A stretch of DNA of 64,000 bases from positions 186,001 through 250,000 of the forward strand of contig CAWJJU010000007.1 in the NCBI GenBank assembly GCA_963843315.1, in the 5' to 3' direction. Position 1 is the first letter of the stretch. The number at the start of each line of letters is the position of its first letter. The translations under genes and the position numbers were made by a program. Shown here in pieces: positions 26,533 through 34,172 of the stretch. Below the pieces are notes generated by a model. It saw only the letters and a program-made list of their open reading frames with translations. It was not told the origin of the DNA and ran no database searches. Origin of the DNA: JAWVFM01 sp963843315 (GTDB lineage: Bacteria > Actinomycetota > Thermoleophilia > Solirubrobacterales > 70-9).

Positions 26533-27444
26533 CTAGCGCGTGACCGCCGCGACGCCGCAGGGCACGCTCGCGCCGGTGATGAAGCTCGGCTCGAGGTGGG
26601 TGCCGTCGAGATTGGCTCGCCCGATCGAGTTCAGCTCGGCGTCGGCCCAGTAGAGGTGGTTGCCGGCCACGGCGATTCCGCAGGGATACCCGACGCCGTC
26701 GACCACCTCGATGTAGTGGTAGGGCGTCTCGGGCTTGTCGGTGAGCGGGTACCGGTTGATAGCGGTGAAGCTGCCGCTCTTCTCGGTCACGTAGGCGTAG
26801 CCGCCGGCGACGGCGATCCCGCACGCTTCGAAGCCCTCGCGGCCCCCGACTCGCACGGGCTTCCCAGGGTGCTTGCCCAGCCGCACCCGCCGGACCTTGT
26901 AGAACGGGACATGCGTCGTGTTGTCGTCGGCGTTGGCGATCCAGTAGACGTGCTTCGAGTGGGTGGCGACACCGCAGTCGCTGTCGGCGATGAAGGAGTC
27001 AGCCGTCGGCTCGTCGGAATGCACGACCTTGAGGTGCCTGCCGTCGAGCGGGGAAGAGAGCAACGCCCTCGGCGCACCCTGGTTGACCGTGTACACCCTG
27101 CCCCCGCCGAGGGCCACGCCGCACGGGCTGCTGGCCCCTCCGAAGAACCCGAAGCGCCCCAGGCCCGGAAGCGAAACCTTGTTGACGGACGTTCCCGACG
27201 CATCGGCCCAGTAGACGTGCTTGCCATCCACGGCCACGCCACACGGCACGTCGGCGGTGCTGAGATAGGAGTCGTTGGCGTGCGAGCCGTCCAGCTTCGC
27301 ATGACCGATGGTTCCGTTCAGGGTGCCTCCAGCGGTGTTCGCCCAGTAGAGGTCTCCCTTGACGGCCTGCGCCGGCAGCGGGGCCGCAAACAGGCACGCG
27401 CCCACGCACGCCGCAGCCAAGACGAATCGCTTCTTCACCTGCAC
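26533..27444 (-). CDS. Secreted beta-propeller protein, downstream paralogue
   Basis: The 303-residue protein has a signal peptide (KKRFVLAAACVGACLFAAPLPAQA) and repeated blades built on PCGVAV...HVYWAD motifs (five or six units, each with a Cys). LDGTHL and IGRANLDG are reminiscent of YWTD/NHL propellers. It is a tandem paralogue of the next gene upstream, with nearly identical first 160 bases. GTG start at 27444 follows GGAGGAGT. Probably binds a ligand at the surface; no enzymatic residues are evident. Confidence 0.8.
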   Translation of the reverse strand: MQVKKRFVLAAACVGACLFAAPLPAQAVKGDLYWANTAGGTLNGTIGHAKLDGSHANDSYLSTADVPCGVAVDGKHVYWADASGTSVNKVSLPGLGRFGFFGGASSPCGVALGGGRVYTVNQGAPRALLSSPLDGRHLKVVHSDEPTADSFIADSDCGVATHSKHVYWIANADDNTTHVPFYKVRRVRLGKHPGKPVRVGGREGFEACGIAVAGGYAYVTEKSGSFTAINRYPLTDKPETPYHYIEVVDGVGYPCGIAVAGNHLYWADAELNSIGRANLDGTHLEPSFITGASVPCGVAAVTR

Positions 27445-27472
27445 TCCTCCCTCAAAGACCCGGCCAGCCTAC
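27282..27472. repeat. Direct repeat, copy A (5' end of downstream propeller gene plus its leader)
   Basis: About 191 bases match copy B at 28182-28372 at a spacing of exactly 900 bases, with about six mismatches by eye. It covers the ribosome site, signal peptide and first blade. This is much more similar than the rest of the two genes. Confidence 0.85.
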
Positions 27473-28344
27473 CTCGTCACTGAAGCGATGCCGCAGGGCA
27501 CGCTGGCGGCCGTGGAGATGAAGCTCGGCTTGACGTGGGTGCCGTCGAGATTCGCGCGACCGATCGTGTTGGCCTCCGCATCGGCCCAGTAGATGTGGTT
27601 GCCGGCCACGGCGACGCCGCAGGGCGCGCCGAGGTCGACCACCAACTGGCGCGCCACAGGGTGCTTGGCCCTGATCGACACCCGGTCGATGGCGCCGTTC
27701 TCTCCGTTGGCGACGTATGCAAACTTGCCGGCGACGGCGAGACCGCAGGCGGTGTAATGCGGGACGGTGGCGACGGTCTCGCCGATGCCGGGGTGGTCGA
27801 GAGGGGCGCGCTCGAGGTTGTATCCGTGACCAGTGTCCTCATAGTTGTTGACCCAGAAGGCGTCGGTCGCGTTGACGGCGACGCCGCAGTCGCTTGTCGA
27901 ATCGAAGAGCTCCGAGGCAAAGAGCGAGAAGGACCCGCCGCCGATCGGGCCACGCACGACGCCGATCGGGTCGCCCTGGTTGGCCGCGAAGACCTTCTTG
28001 GCCGTGACCGCGACTCCGCAGGGGCTGCCGGCGCCCTCGAGGAAGCCGTAGTTGGTGTGTTTGCGGTTCAGGGACACCCTGTTGACGAGCGTTGTCGATG
28101 CGTCGGCCCAGTAGAGGTGCTTCCGGTCCACGGCGACTCCGCACGGAACGTCGAAGGTGCTCAACCATGCGATCTTCGCGCGCGAGCCGTCCAGCTTCGC
28201 ATGGCCGATGGTTCCGTTCAGGGTGCCTCCAGCGGTGTTCGCCCAGTAGAGGTCTCCCTTGACGGCCTGCGCCGGCAGCGGGGCCGCAAACAGGCACGCG
28301 CCTGCGCACACCGCGGCCAAGACGAATCGCTTCTTCACCTGCAC
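27469..28344 (-). CDS. Secreted beta-propeller protein, upstream paralogue
   Basis: The 291-residue protein shares the signal peptide and blade plan of its neighbour (GDLYWANTAGGTLNGTIGHAKLDGS, PCGVAVDRKHLYWAD, DCGVAVNATDAFWVN, ACGLAVAGKFAYVANG). The middle blades have diverged while both ends stay alike, which fits an old duplication with later homogenisation of the 5' end. GTG start with the same GGAGGAGT site. The downstream paralogue begins 24 bases after its stop. Confidence 0.8.
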   Translation of the reverse strand: MQVKKRFVLAAVCAGACLFAAPLPAQAVKGDLYWANTAGGTLNGTIGHAKLDGSRAKIAWLSTFDVPCGVAVDRKHLYWADASTTLVNRVSLNRKHTNYGFLEGAGSPCGVAVTAKKVFAANQGDPIGVVRGPIGGGSFSLFASELFDSTSDCGVAVNATDAFWVNNYEDTGHGYNLERAPLDHPGIGETVATVPHYTACGLAVAGKFAYVANGENGAIDRVSIRAKHPVARQLVVDLGAPCGVAVAGNHIYWADAEANTIGRANLDGTHVKPSFISTAASVPCGIASVTR

Positions 28345-28372
28345 TCCTCCCTCAAAGACCCGGCCAGCCTAT
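28182..28372. repeat. Direct repeat, copy B (5' end of upstream propeller gene plus its leader)
   Basis: This is the partner of copy A at 27282-27472. Similarity extends through the leader to the CCTAYCTC just upstream, so the duplicated unit is one gene plus its spacer. Confidence 0.85.
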
Positions 28373-28397
28373 CTCAGGCCGACCTGGGTCTCGGGGC

Positions 28398-29753
28398 TCA
28401 GAGCACGCTGAGGAAGCGGTCGATCTCCCAGGGTGTGACCTGTACGCGGTACTCGTCCCACTCCTGCCGCTTGATCTCGATGAACCGCTTGAAGGTGTGC
28501 TCGCCCAGCGTGCGCAGGACCAGCTCGGAGTTCGCGGCGACCTCGATTGCCTCGCCCAGGGTCTCTGGCAGCTGCTCGATGCCGCGCTGAGCCCGCTCCT
28601 CGGGGGTCAGGTGGTAGAGGTTCTGCTCCATGGGCTCCGGTAGCTCGTAACCCTGCTCGATGCCCTCCAGGCCGGCCTGGAGCATGCCCGCGAAGCACAG
28701 GTACGGGTTGCAGGCGGGGTCCGGGCAGCGCAGCTCGGCGCGCGTCGCCCCCTCCTTGCCGGGGTGGTAGAGGGGCACGCGGATGAGCGCCGAGCGGTTG
28801 CGCCGCGACCAGGCCTGGTAGACCGGCGCCTCGAATCCCGGGACGAGCCGCTTGTAGGAGTTCACCCACTGGGCGAACAGCGGCGCGATCTCGCGCGCGT
28901 GGCGCAGCTGGCCGGCGATGAACGCCTTCGCCGTGGGCGACAGGAAGAACGGGTCGTCGGCGTCGAAGAAGGCATTGCGGCCCTCCTTCGAGAGCGACTG
29001 GTGGACGTGCATCCCCGACCCGTTCTCGGCGAAGAGCGGCTTCGGCATGAAGGTCGCGTGCCAGCCGTAGCGCATGGCGTACTCCTTGACCACGATGCGG
29101 TACGTCATGCAGTCGTCCGACATCGCAAGCGCGTCCTTGTAGCGCATGTCCACCTCGTGCTGGGAGGGGCCGACCTCGTGGTGCGCGTACTCGACGTGGA
29201 TGCCCAGCTGCTCCAGCGCGAGGATGGTCTCGCGGCGAACGTCGGAGCCGGCGTCGAGCGTCGTCAGGTCGAAGTAGCCGCCCTCGTCGAGCGTCTCGGG
29301 GATTCCGTTCTCCGGGCTGGCGCTCTTGAAGTAGAAGTACTCGAGCTCGGGGCCGATGTTGTAGGCGTCGAAGCCCATCTCCTCGGCGCGCCGCAGCGCC
29401 CGGCGCAGGATCCAGCGCGGATCGCCCTCGTATGGCTCGCCGCCGGGAACCTGCACGTCGCAGAACATGCGCGCCGTGGCCTTCTCCTCGGCGCTCCAGG
29501 GAAGGACGTCGAAGGTGGTCGGGTCGGGCATCGCGATCATGTCCGACTCCTCGATGGGGTTGAAGCCCGTGATCGAGGAGCCGTCGAAGCCCATCCCGCC
29601 CTCGAACGCGTCCTCCAGCTCGGCGGCGTTGATCGAGAAGCTCTTCAGCTGCCCCAGGACGTCGGTGAACCAGAGGCGGACGAAGCGCACGTCGCGCTCG
29701 GCGACTGTCCGCAGGACGTCCTCGGCGCTGGTGGGCGAATTCGGCTCGGCCAT
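28398..29753 (-). CDS. glnA: Glutamine synthetase, type I (GSI-alpha-like)
   Basis: The 451-residue enzyme makes glutamine from glutamate, ammonia and ATP. Visible signatures are MGFDGSSITGF (beta-grasp), ELEYFYF and HHEVGPSQHEVDMRY (metal and ATP site), FMPKPLFAENGSGMHVHQSL, and NRSALIRVP. Length near 450 and MEQNLYHLTPEER without the longer GSI-beta insertion suggest the GSI-alpha class, which is usually controlled by feedback rather than adenylylation. ATG 29753 is the first good start. It may be one of several GS genes in this genome. It is divergent from the carboxymuconolactone decarboxylase-like gene. Confidence 0.95.
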   Translation of the reverse strand: MAEPNSPTSAEDVLRTVAERDVRFVRLWFTDVLGQLKSFSINAAELEDAFEGGMGFDGSSITGFNPIEESDMIAMPDPTTFDVLPWSAEEKATARMFCDVQVPGGEPYEGDPRWILRRALRRAEEMGFDAYNIGPELEYFYFKSASPENGIPETLDEGGYFDLTTLDAGSDVRRETILALEQLGIHVEYAHHEVGPSQHEVDMRYKDALAMSDDCMTYRIVVKEYAMRYGWHATFMPKPLFAENGSGMHVHQSLSKEGRNAFFDADDPFFLSPTAKAFIAGQLRHAREIAPLFAQWVNSYKRLVPGFEAPVYQAWSRRNRSALIRVPLYHPGKEGATRAELRCPDPACNPYLCFAGMLQAGLEGIEQGYELPEPMEQNLYHLTPEERAQRGIEQLPETLGEAIEVAANSELVLRTLGEHTFKRFIEIKRQEWDEYRVQVTPWEIDRFLSVL

Positions 29754-29845
29754 GGGCGGGAACCATAACGTCGGCGAGTGGGAGCCCAGGCATCCCCCCG
29801 TCCAAACCTTCGCCGCGGGGGTTGGCCGTGACGGCAGCGCCCTCG

Positions 29846-29893
29846 TTGCGTAACGAAAGGGATCGCGGTATAACTACTTACCCGAGGTAAGTA
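29846..29893 (+). promoter_or_regulatory. Sigma-70-type promoter with an overlapping palindromic operator
   Basis: TTGCGT (29846-29851) is followed after 17 bases by TATAAC (29869-29874). Directly after the -10 comes a perfect palindrome, TACTTACC-CGA-GGTAAGTA (29875-29893), placed to block transcription. It would drive the plus-strand gene at 29990 with a leader of about 100 bases. The palindrome looks like a TetR-type operator; the regulator is not in this window. It might also affect glnA, which starts 93 bases away on the other strand. Confidence 0.7.
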
Positions 29894-29989
29894 ACTGGCT
29901 AAAAGTAAAGTAAAGGCCGAATCAGGCGCGCATAAACGGGTATCGACGAGTGAACCCTTTGGGCGCCGCATACGAATGAGCAGGTAGAG

Positions 29990-30556
29990 ATGACCGTCAA
30001 GACCGACTACTCCCGATTCGACATTCACGACGAGCTGACCGCGCCCGAGGGCAGCGTCAAGATCCTCAACGGCATCCAGACCGCGGGCGGAGCCGTGACC
30101 AAGTTCATCGGCGTCCTCGCCGGGGCGCCATCGGCACTGCGCGCCTTCGCGCGGATGCGGCACGAGCTTCGGGGCGGCGTCCTGCCCCAGGCGACGCGCG
30201 AGCGCATCGGCCTGGCCGTGGCGGAGCGCCGCGGCGACGTCTACTCGATCGCTCAGCACGCCCGCACCGCGAGGAACGCGGGGCTGGGGCTCGACGAGAT
30301 CTCTCGCGCCCGCAGCTTCCAGTCCTCCGATCCCAAGGAGGGGGCGCTGCTGGCGCTCCTGGAGGCCTCGCTGGAGGCGGACAGCCGGCCCTCGACCCAC
30401 CTGGTCGAGGAGGCAAGGGAGGCGGGCTGGACCGACGAGGAGATCCTCGAGGCCGTCGCCCACCTCGCGCTCAACGAGTTCCAGAGCCTGATCGCGAACG
30501 CCGCGGCCCTCCCCCAGGACCAGATCGACCCGCACGTCCTGCCGGCGGCGGCCTAG
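29990..30556 (+). CDS. Carboxymuconolactone decarboxylase/AhpD-fold protein without the CxxC pair
   Basis: The 188-residue all-helical protein has the AhpD-fold repeat: LPQATRERIGLAVAERRGDVYSIAQHARTARNAGLGLDEI, and EEILEAVAHLALNEFQSLIAN. In AhpD the core helix carries CxxC followed by His; here the stretch is SIAQHARTARN, with no Cys, so peroxidase-type chemistry is not expected. It sits behind the promoter-operator above, which suggests induction by a small molecule. Its stop overlaps the winged-helix gene on the other strand by four bases. Confidence 0.75.
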   Translation: MTVKTDYSRFDIHDELTAPEGSVKILNGIQTAGGAVTKFIGVLAGAPSALRAFARMRHELRGGVLPQATRERIGLAVAERRGDVYSIAQHARTARNAGLGLDEISRARSFQSSDPKEGALLALLEASLEADSRPSTHLVEEAREAGWTDEEILEAVAHLALNEFQSLIANAAALPQDQIDPHVLPAAA

Positions 30557-31621
30557 GAAAGCTCCAAACCCTCGAACCGCGCGACATCGGCGAGCTCCTC
30601 GTCGACTGCCGCGCGGGTCGGGGCGTCCAGCCTCCCGAACGGCTCGACCTCGGCTTTCGCGCGGCCGCCGGAGCGCCGCAGGCTCCACGTCGCCACGGCC
30701 ACGCCGTCGCGCAGCACGCACGGGCGCAGGAAGCCGCCGCCCAGGCCGATGCGCTCCCAGTCCTGCGGTCTCGAGAAGAAGCCGCGGTCGCGCCAGCCCA
30801 TCAGGAAGTTGTCCCAGCCCGGCAGCAAGCGCACAACGCCGCTCTTCGGTGCCCGGCGCGAGGGGCCCAGCGCCCACGCTCGGGTCCCGCCGACCTCGGA
30901 CTCGCGCAGCTCGCCGCCCAGGGCGTCCATGCCCGCCCGAAGGTCGCGCAGCGGCAGTCCGGCCCAGCCGGCGAAGTCCGCCTCGGTCGCAGGTCCGAAG
31001 GCGGAGAAGTAGCGCCGGGCGAGCTCTGCAAGCGATCTCGCGGGATCGAACCTCGGGGCCTTCCCCAGCCAGGCCTCTCGAGCCATCAGCGCGGGCTGTC
31101 CCCGCTCGGCATCCGGACCGAAGGCGGCGATCCCCGAGGTCACCGCGGTCACGAAGATGTGGGTGCGCGTGTGGGCGTTGAGCTCGATGCCCTGCGTCGT
31201 GAGCAGTTCGACCACCTGCGCCCGCGAGACGGGCTCGCCTGCGGCGAGGGCGCGCTCGATCGACCTCATCGCCCTGGCGGATTGCGCCGGAGCCATCCCC
31301 AGCTGGCCCAGCCGGCGGCGCGACCACGCCTCGATTCCCGGCTCGAAGAGCGGCAGCATCCAGCTGCGCGTCGTCGGCGTCCAGCAGGTGCAGCGTCATG
31401 CGCATCGCCCAGGCGCGCACGATCGAACGGTCCTCGGTGCGCGCCCGGTCGACGTCCGCGGCCGTCAGCCAGCGCGACCGCGCCCGCAGGCCGAGCCTGG
31501 CCGCGTTGGCGTCCTGGGCCTGGATGCCCGCCGCCTGGCGAGCGACGTCGGCGGGGTGCCGCACATTCGCAGGCCGGTGCAGCAGCTGGCGTGCGGCCCG
31601 CCGGGCCGCAAGGTCGGTCAA
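30553..31621 (-). CDS. Winged-helix DNA-binding protein (HTH_42/YcaQ-like), broken by a one-base insertion
   Basis: The N-terminal part starts at TTG 31621 (ARRAARQLLHRPANV, VARQAAGIQAQDANAARLGLRARS, RAWAMRMTLHLLDADDAQ). The rest (MLPLFEPGIEAWSRRRLGQLGM to the stop at 30553) is in another frame; removing one base near 31363 gives DAQWMLPLFEP, the family junction. The C-terminal part has LLPGWDNFLMGWRDRGF and RPCVLRDGVAVATW, typical of HTH_42 proteins related to the DNA interstrand-crosslink glycosylase YcaQ/AlkX. Whether it acts on DNA lesions is not certain. The repaired length is about 355 residues. Confidence 0.75.
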
Positions 31622-31637
31622 GCGCAGCGGCGCGGCG

Positions 31638-32105
31638 TCAGCCGCAGACGGGCCAGGGCTTGCGCCCCTCGCGGTGCTTCAGGAGCACGGCGACCACGGC
31701 CTGGGTCTTCCAGGAGTACCTGATCGGGTCGCCGCCGGGCGACTTCGGCGAGGTCTTCCACGTGGGCCGCGTGAACTGGAACGCGCCCCGGTAGCGGCCG
31801 CCGCCGCCGATGGCGCGCGGGTTCTGGCCACTCTCGCACTGGCTCGTCTTGTGGGCCCAGTGGTGGTCGCGGCTCTTGAACTTCTCCCAGACCTTTGCGT
31901 ACCGGGCGTTGATGCCCGAGCCGCCGCCGGTACCGGTCCCGCCGCTGCCGCTCGTGCTGCTGAGGCCGCCCGAGCCGGCGAAGGCGGATGCAGCGCCGAC
32001 CGCCATGGCGAGCATCGCCACGACCGCCGACCACAGCGCCGTTCGGCCTGCGCGTGTACGGATTCGGTTGTTCTCCGCCCGGTGGCGGGTGATTCCTTCG
32101 TCCAT
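31638..32105 (-). CDS. Resuscitation-promoting-factor-like lytic transglycosylase
   Basis: The 155-residue protein has an N-terminal basic segment, one hydrophobic signal/anchor (TALWSAVVAMLAMAVGAASAFA), a Ser/Gly/Thr linker and a C-terminal Rpf-type lysozyme-like domain. The catalytic Glu is E91 in QCESGQNPRAIG, followed by YRGAFQFTRPTW; Cys90 can pair with the terminal Cys in WPVCG. Such enzymes cut peptidoglycan and help dormant cells resume growth. A c-di-AMP riboswitch forms its leader, as is known for many actinobacterial rpf genes. Confidence 0.85.
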   Translation of the reverse strand: MDEGITRHRAENNRIRTRAGRTALWSAVVAMLAMAVGAASAFAGSGGLSSTSGSGGTGTGGGSGINARYAKVWEKFKSRDHHWAHKTSQCESGQNPRAIGGGGRYRGAFQFTRPTWKTSPKSPGGDPIRYSWKTQAVVAVLLKHREGRKPWPVCG

Positions 32106-32111
32106 AGCTCT

Positions 32112-32238
32112 CTGTCGCTTTCGGGGTTAGCTGGCGGGCTCGCGTCGAAGAGCTGACGCTAGGTGCCAGGCGGCACCATTCGCCCCGAACTAACGGGTCC
32201 CCCGATCCCGGCGTATGTGGCGCCGGGACTCAGCGGAA
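32112..32238 (-). promoter_or_regulatory. c-di-AMP (ydaO/yuaA) riboswitch
   Basis: Read on the minus strand, the leader contains the conserved blocks in the right order: CGCTGAGTCCCGGCG, its partner GCCGGGATCGGGGGACCCG, GGGGCGAAT, GTCAGCTCTTCGACG and GCCAGCTAACCCCG, followed by the rpf start codon within a few bases. These match what I know of the ydaO consensus, including the pseudoknot-forming GGGGGACCC. In this class c-di-AMP binding switches expression off. The exact 5' end is uncertain. Confidence 0.9.
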
Positions 32239-32254
32239 GGTCGCGGCACGTTAG

Positions 32255-32283
32255 CACAACGCAAGACGGAAGTTTGCGTTGTG
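32255..32283. promoter_or_regulatory. Palindrome in the rpf/alpha-dioxygenase divergent gap
   Basis: CACAACGCAA (32255-32264) and TTGCGTTGTG (32274-32283) form perfect 10-base arms around 9 bases. It lies between the riboswitch 5' end and the dioxygenase start, about 68 bases upstream of the latter. It could be a repressor operator or a hairpin. TAACGT just on the rpf side could serve as that gene's -10 element. Confidence 0.6.
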
Positions 32284-32350
32284 TGAGCGTTTGCAATCAC
32301 CGCGGGTGATAGGTTCGCGCGCACCAAGGGGTAGGTGGAAGGAGCGATGA

Positions 32351-34153
32351 GTGGGCGTCCTGGATCCGGTTGAGAAGGTGTTCGGCGCGGTCAATGCGAC
32401 CGTGTTCAGGCAGGTGAACAGGGCGCGCGACTGGTGGGAGCTTCCGCTCCCCGCCGCCCTCCTGAACCTGCGCGCCTACCGCGACGACCTGCGCGAATCC
32501 AACCTCTACGACACCCGCCCGCCGGCGAGCGGGCGGACCATCCCCCTCGACGAGCTCCCGCCCTACCGCACCTACGACGGCTCCTACCAGGATCCGACCG
32601 ACCCCGAGATGGGCATGGTGGGCTCGCGATTCGGCCGCAACGCCCCGCCTGACGCCACCGCGCCGGAGTCCGAGGCCGAGCGCCTGACCCCGAGCCCGCG
32701 CGAGGTCTCGACGCGCCTCCTGACGCGCGACGTCTTCAAGCCCGCCACGACGCTGAACGTGCTGGCCGCGTGCTGGATCCAGATGGAGAACCACGACTGG
32801 TTCGGCCACGGCGAGAACTCCCCCGACCGGTTCATCGACGTGCCCCTGCACCCGGGCGACCCCTGGCCGGAGGGCGATCCGATGAAGGTCAAGGCGACGA
32901 GCCCGGACCGCACCCGGACGTGGCGCAGCGGCCTGCCTCCCACCTACGTCAACACTGTGACCCACTGGTGGGACGCCTCCCAGATCTACGGCTCGACCGA
33001 GGAGCGCTGCCGCAAGCTCCGGGCGGGCGAGGACGGCAAGCTCGCGATGGCCGACGGCCTGCTGCCGGAGGAGGACGACCCCAAGCTCGCCGGCGTCGAC
33101 CTCACCGGGTTCGCCGACAACTACTGGATCGGCCTGTCGCTACTCCACACGCTCTTCGCGAACGAGCACAACGCAATCTGCGACCGCCTCGCCGAGGCTC
33201 ATCCCTCGTGGGACGACGAAAAGCTCTTCCTCACGGCCCGGCTCGTCAACTCGGCGCTGATGGCGAAGATCCACACGGTCGAATGGACGCCGGGAATCCT
33301 CGCCAACCCGGTGCTCGAGCGCGCCATGAACTCCAACTGGTACGGCGTGCTGCCCCGGTGGGTTCGCGACCGCTTCGGCCACCTCGGCACGGAGATGATC
33401 GGCGGCATCGTCGGCTCCAGCCAGGATCACCACGCGGCGCCGTACTCGATCACGGAGGAGTTCGTCTCCGTCTACCGCCTGCACCCGCTCCTGCCCGACG
33501 ACTACGCGATCCGCGACCACCGGACTGGCGAGCTGATCGAGGAGATCGACTTCGACCCGCTCCAGGGCCACGGGACGCGCCCCTCGGTCCAAAACTACGG
33601 GATGACGAACCTCCTCTACTCCTTCGGCGTCGCCAACCCCGGCGCCATCACCCTCCACAACCATCCGCGGGCGCTGAACGGCCACGTGCGCCTGAACGGC
33701 GACCGCGTCGACCTGGGGACGATCGACGTCCTGCGCGACCGCGAGCGCGGCGTGCGCCGCTACAACGACTTCAGGGAGGCGCTCCGCAAGCCCCGGATCG
33801 AGCGGTTCGAGGACCTCACGGACAACCCGACCTGGAACGAGGAGATCCGCGATCTCTACGAGGGCGAGATCGACCACGTCGACCTCCAGGTCGGCCTGCT
33901 CGGCGAGCCCCTGCCGCCGGGCTTCGGCTTCAGCGACACGGCCTTTCGGATCTTCATCCTCATGGCCTCGCGCCGCCTGAAGTCCGACCGGTTCTTCACA
34001 AACCACTACAACGCCGACGTCTACAGCGCCGAGGGCATCGAGTGGGTCGAGTCGAACACCATGAAGGACGTGCTCCTGCGCCACCACCCCGAGCTCGCGC
34101 CCGCGCTCGACGGTGTCGACAACGCCTTCGCCCCGTGGCAGCGGCTGGACTGA
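32351..34153 (+). CDS. Animal-type haem peroxidase, fatty-acid alpha-dioxygenase-like
   Basis: The 600-residue protein belongs to the peroxidase-cyclooxygenase superfamily and most resembles plant and bacterial alpha-dioxygenases, which add O2 at C-2 of fatty acids. Distal His148 lies in CWIQMENHDWFGH; catalytic Tyr375 and proximal His378 lie in EEFVSVYRLHPLLPD with the same spacing as Tyr385/His388 of cyclooxygenase. LLHTLFANEHNAICDRL is also typical. There is no signal peptide. GTG 32351 has AAGGAG eight bases upstream. The P450 gene follows by 19 bases, so they are probably one operon making an oxylipin. The natural product is unknown. Confidence 0.85.
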   Translation: MGVLDPVEKVFGAVNATVFRQVNRARDWWELPLPAALLNLRAYRDDLRESNLYDTRPPASGRTIPLDELPPYRTYDGSYQDPTDPEMGMVGSRFGRNAPPDATAPESEAERLTPSPREVSTRLLTRDVFKPATTLNVLAACWIQMENHDWFGHGENSPDRFIDVPLHPGDPWPEGDPMKVKATSPDRTRTWRSGLPPTYVNTVTHWWDASQIYGSTEERCRKLRAGEDGKLAMADGLLPEEDDPKLAGVDLTGFADNYWIGLSLLHTLFANEHNAICDRLAEAHPSWDDEKLFLTARLVNSALMAKIHTVEWTPGILANPVLERAMNSNWYGVLPRWVRDRFGHLGTEMIGGIVGSSQDHHAAPYSITEEFVSVYRLHPLLPDDYAIRDHRTGELIEEIDFDPLQGHGTRPSVQNYGMTNLLYSFGVANPGAITLHNHPRALNGHVRLNGDRVDLGTIDVLRDRERGVRRYNDFREALRKPRIERFEDLTDNPTWNEEIRDLYEGEIDHVDLQVGLLGEPLPPGFGFSDTAFRIFILMASRRLKSDRFFTNHYNADVYSAEGIEWVESNTMKDVLLRHHPELAPALDGVDNAFAPWQRLD

Positions 34154-34172
34154 CCGCTTGAACCTCGGGTCG

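Noticed and set aside
26533..28344. Repeated PCGVAV-encoding units as a CRISPR-like array
   Set aside because: The units are imperfect, in frame and part of beta-propeller blades; there are no constant repeats with unique spacers and no cas genes.
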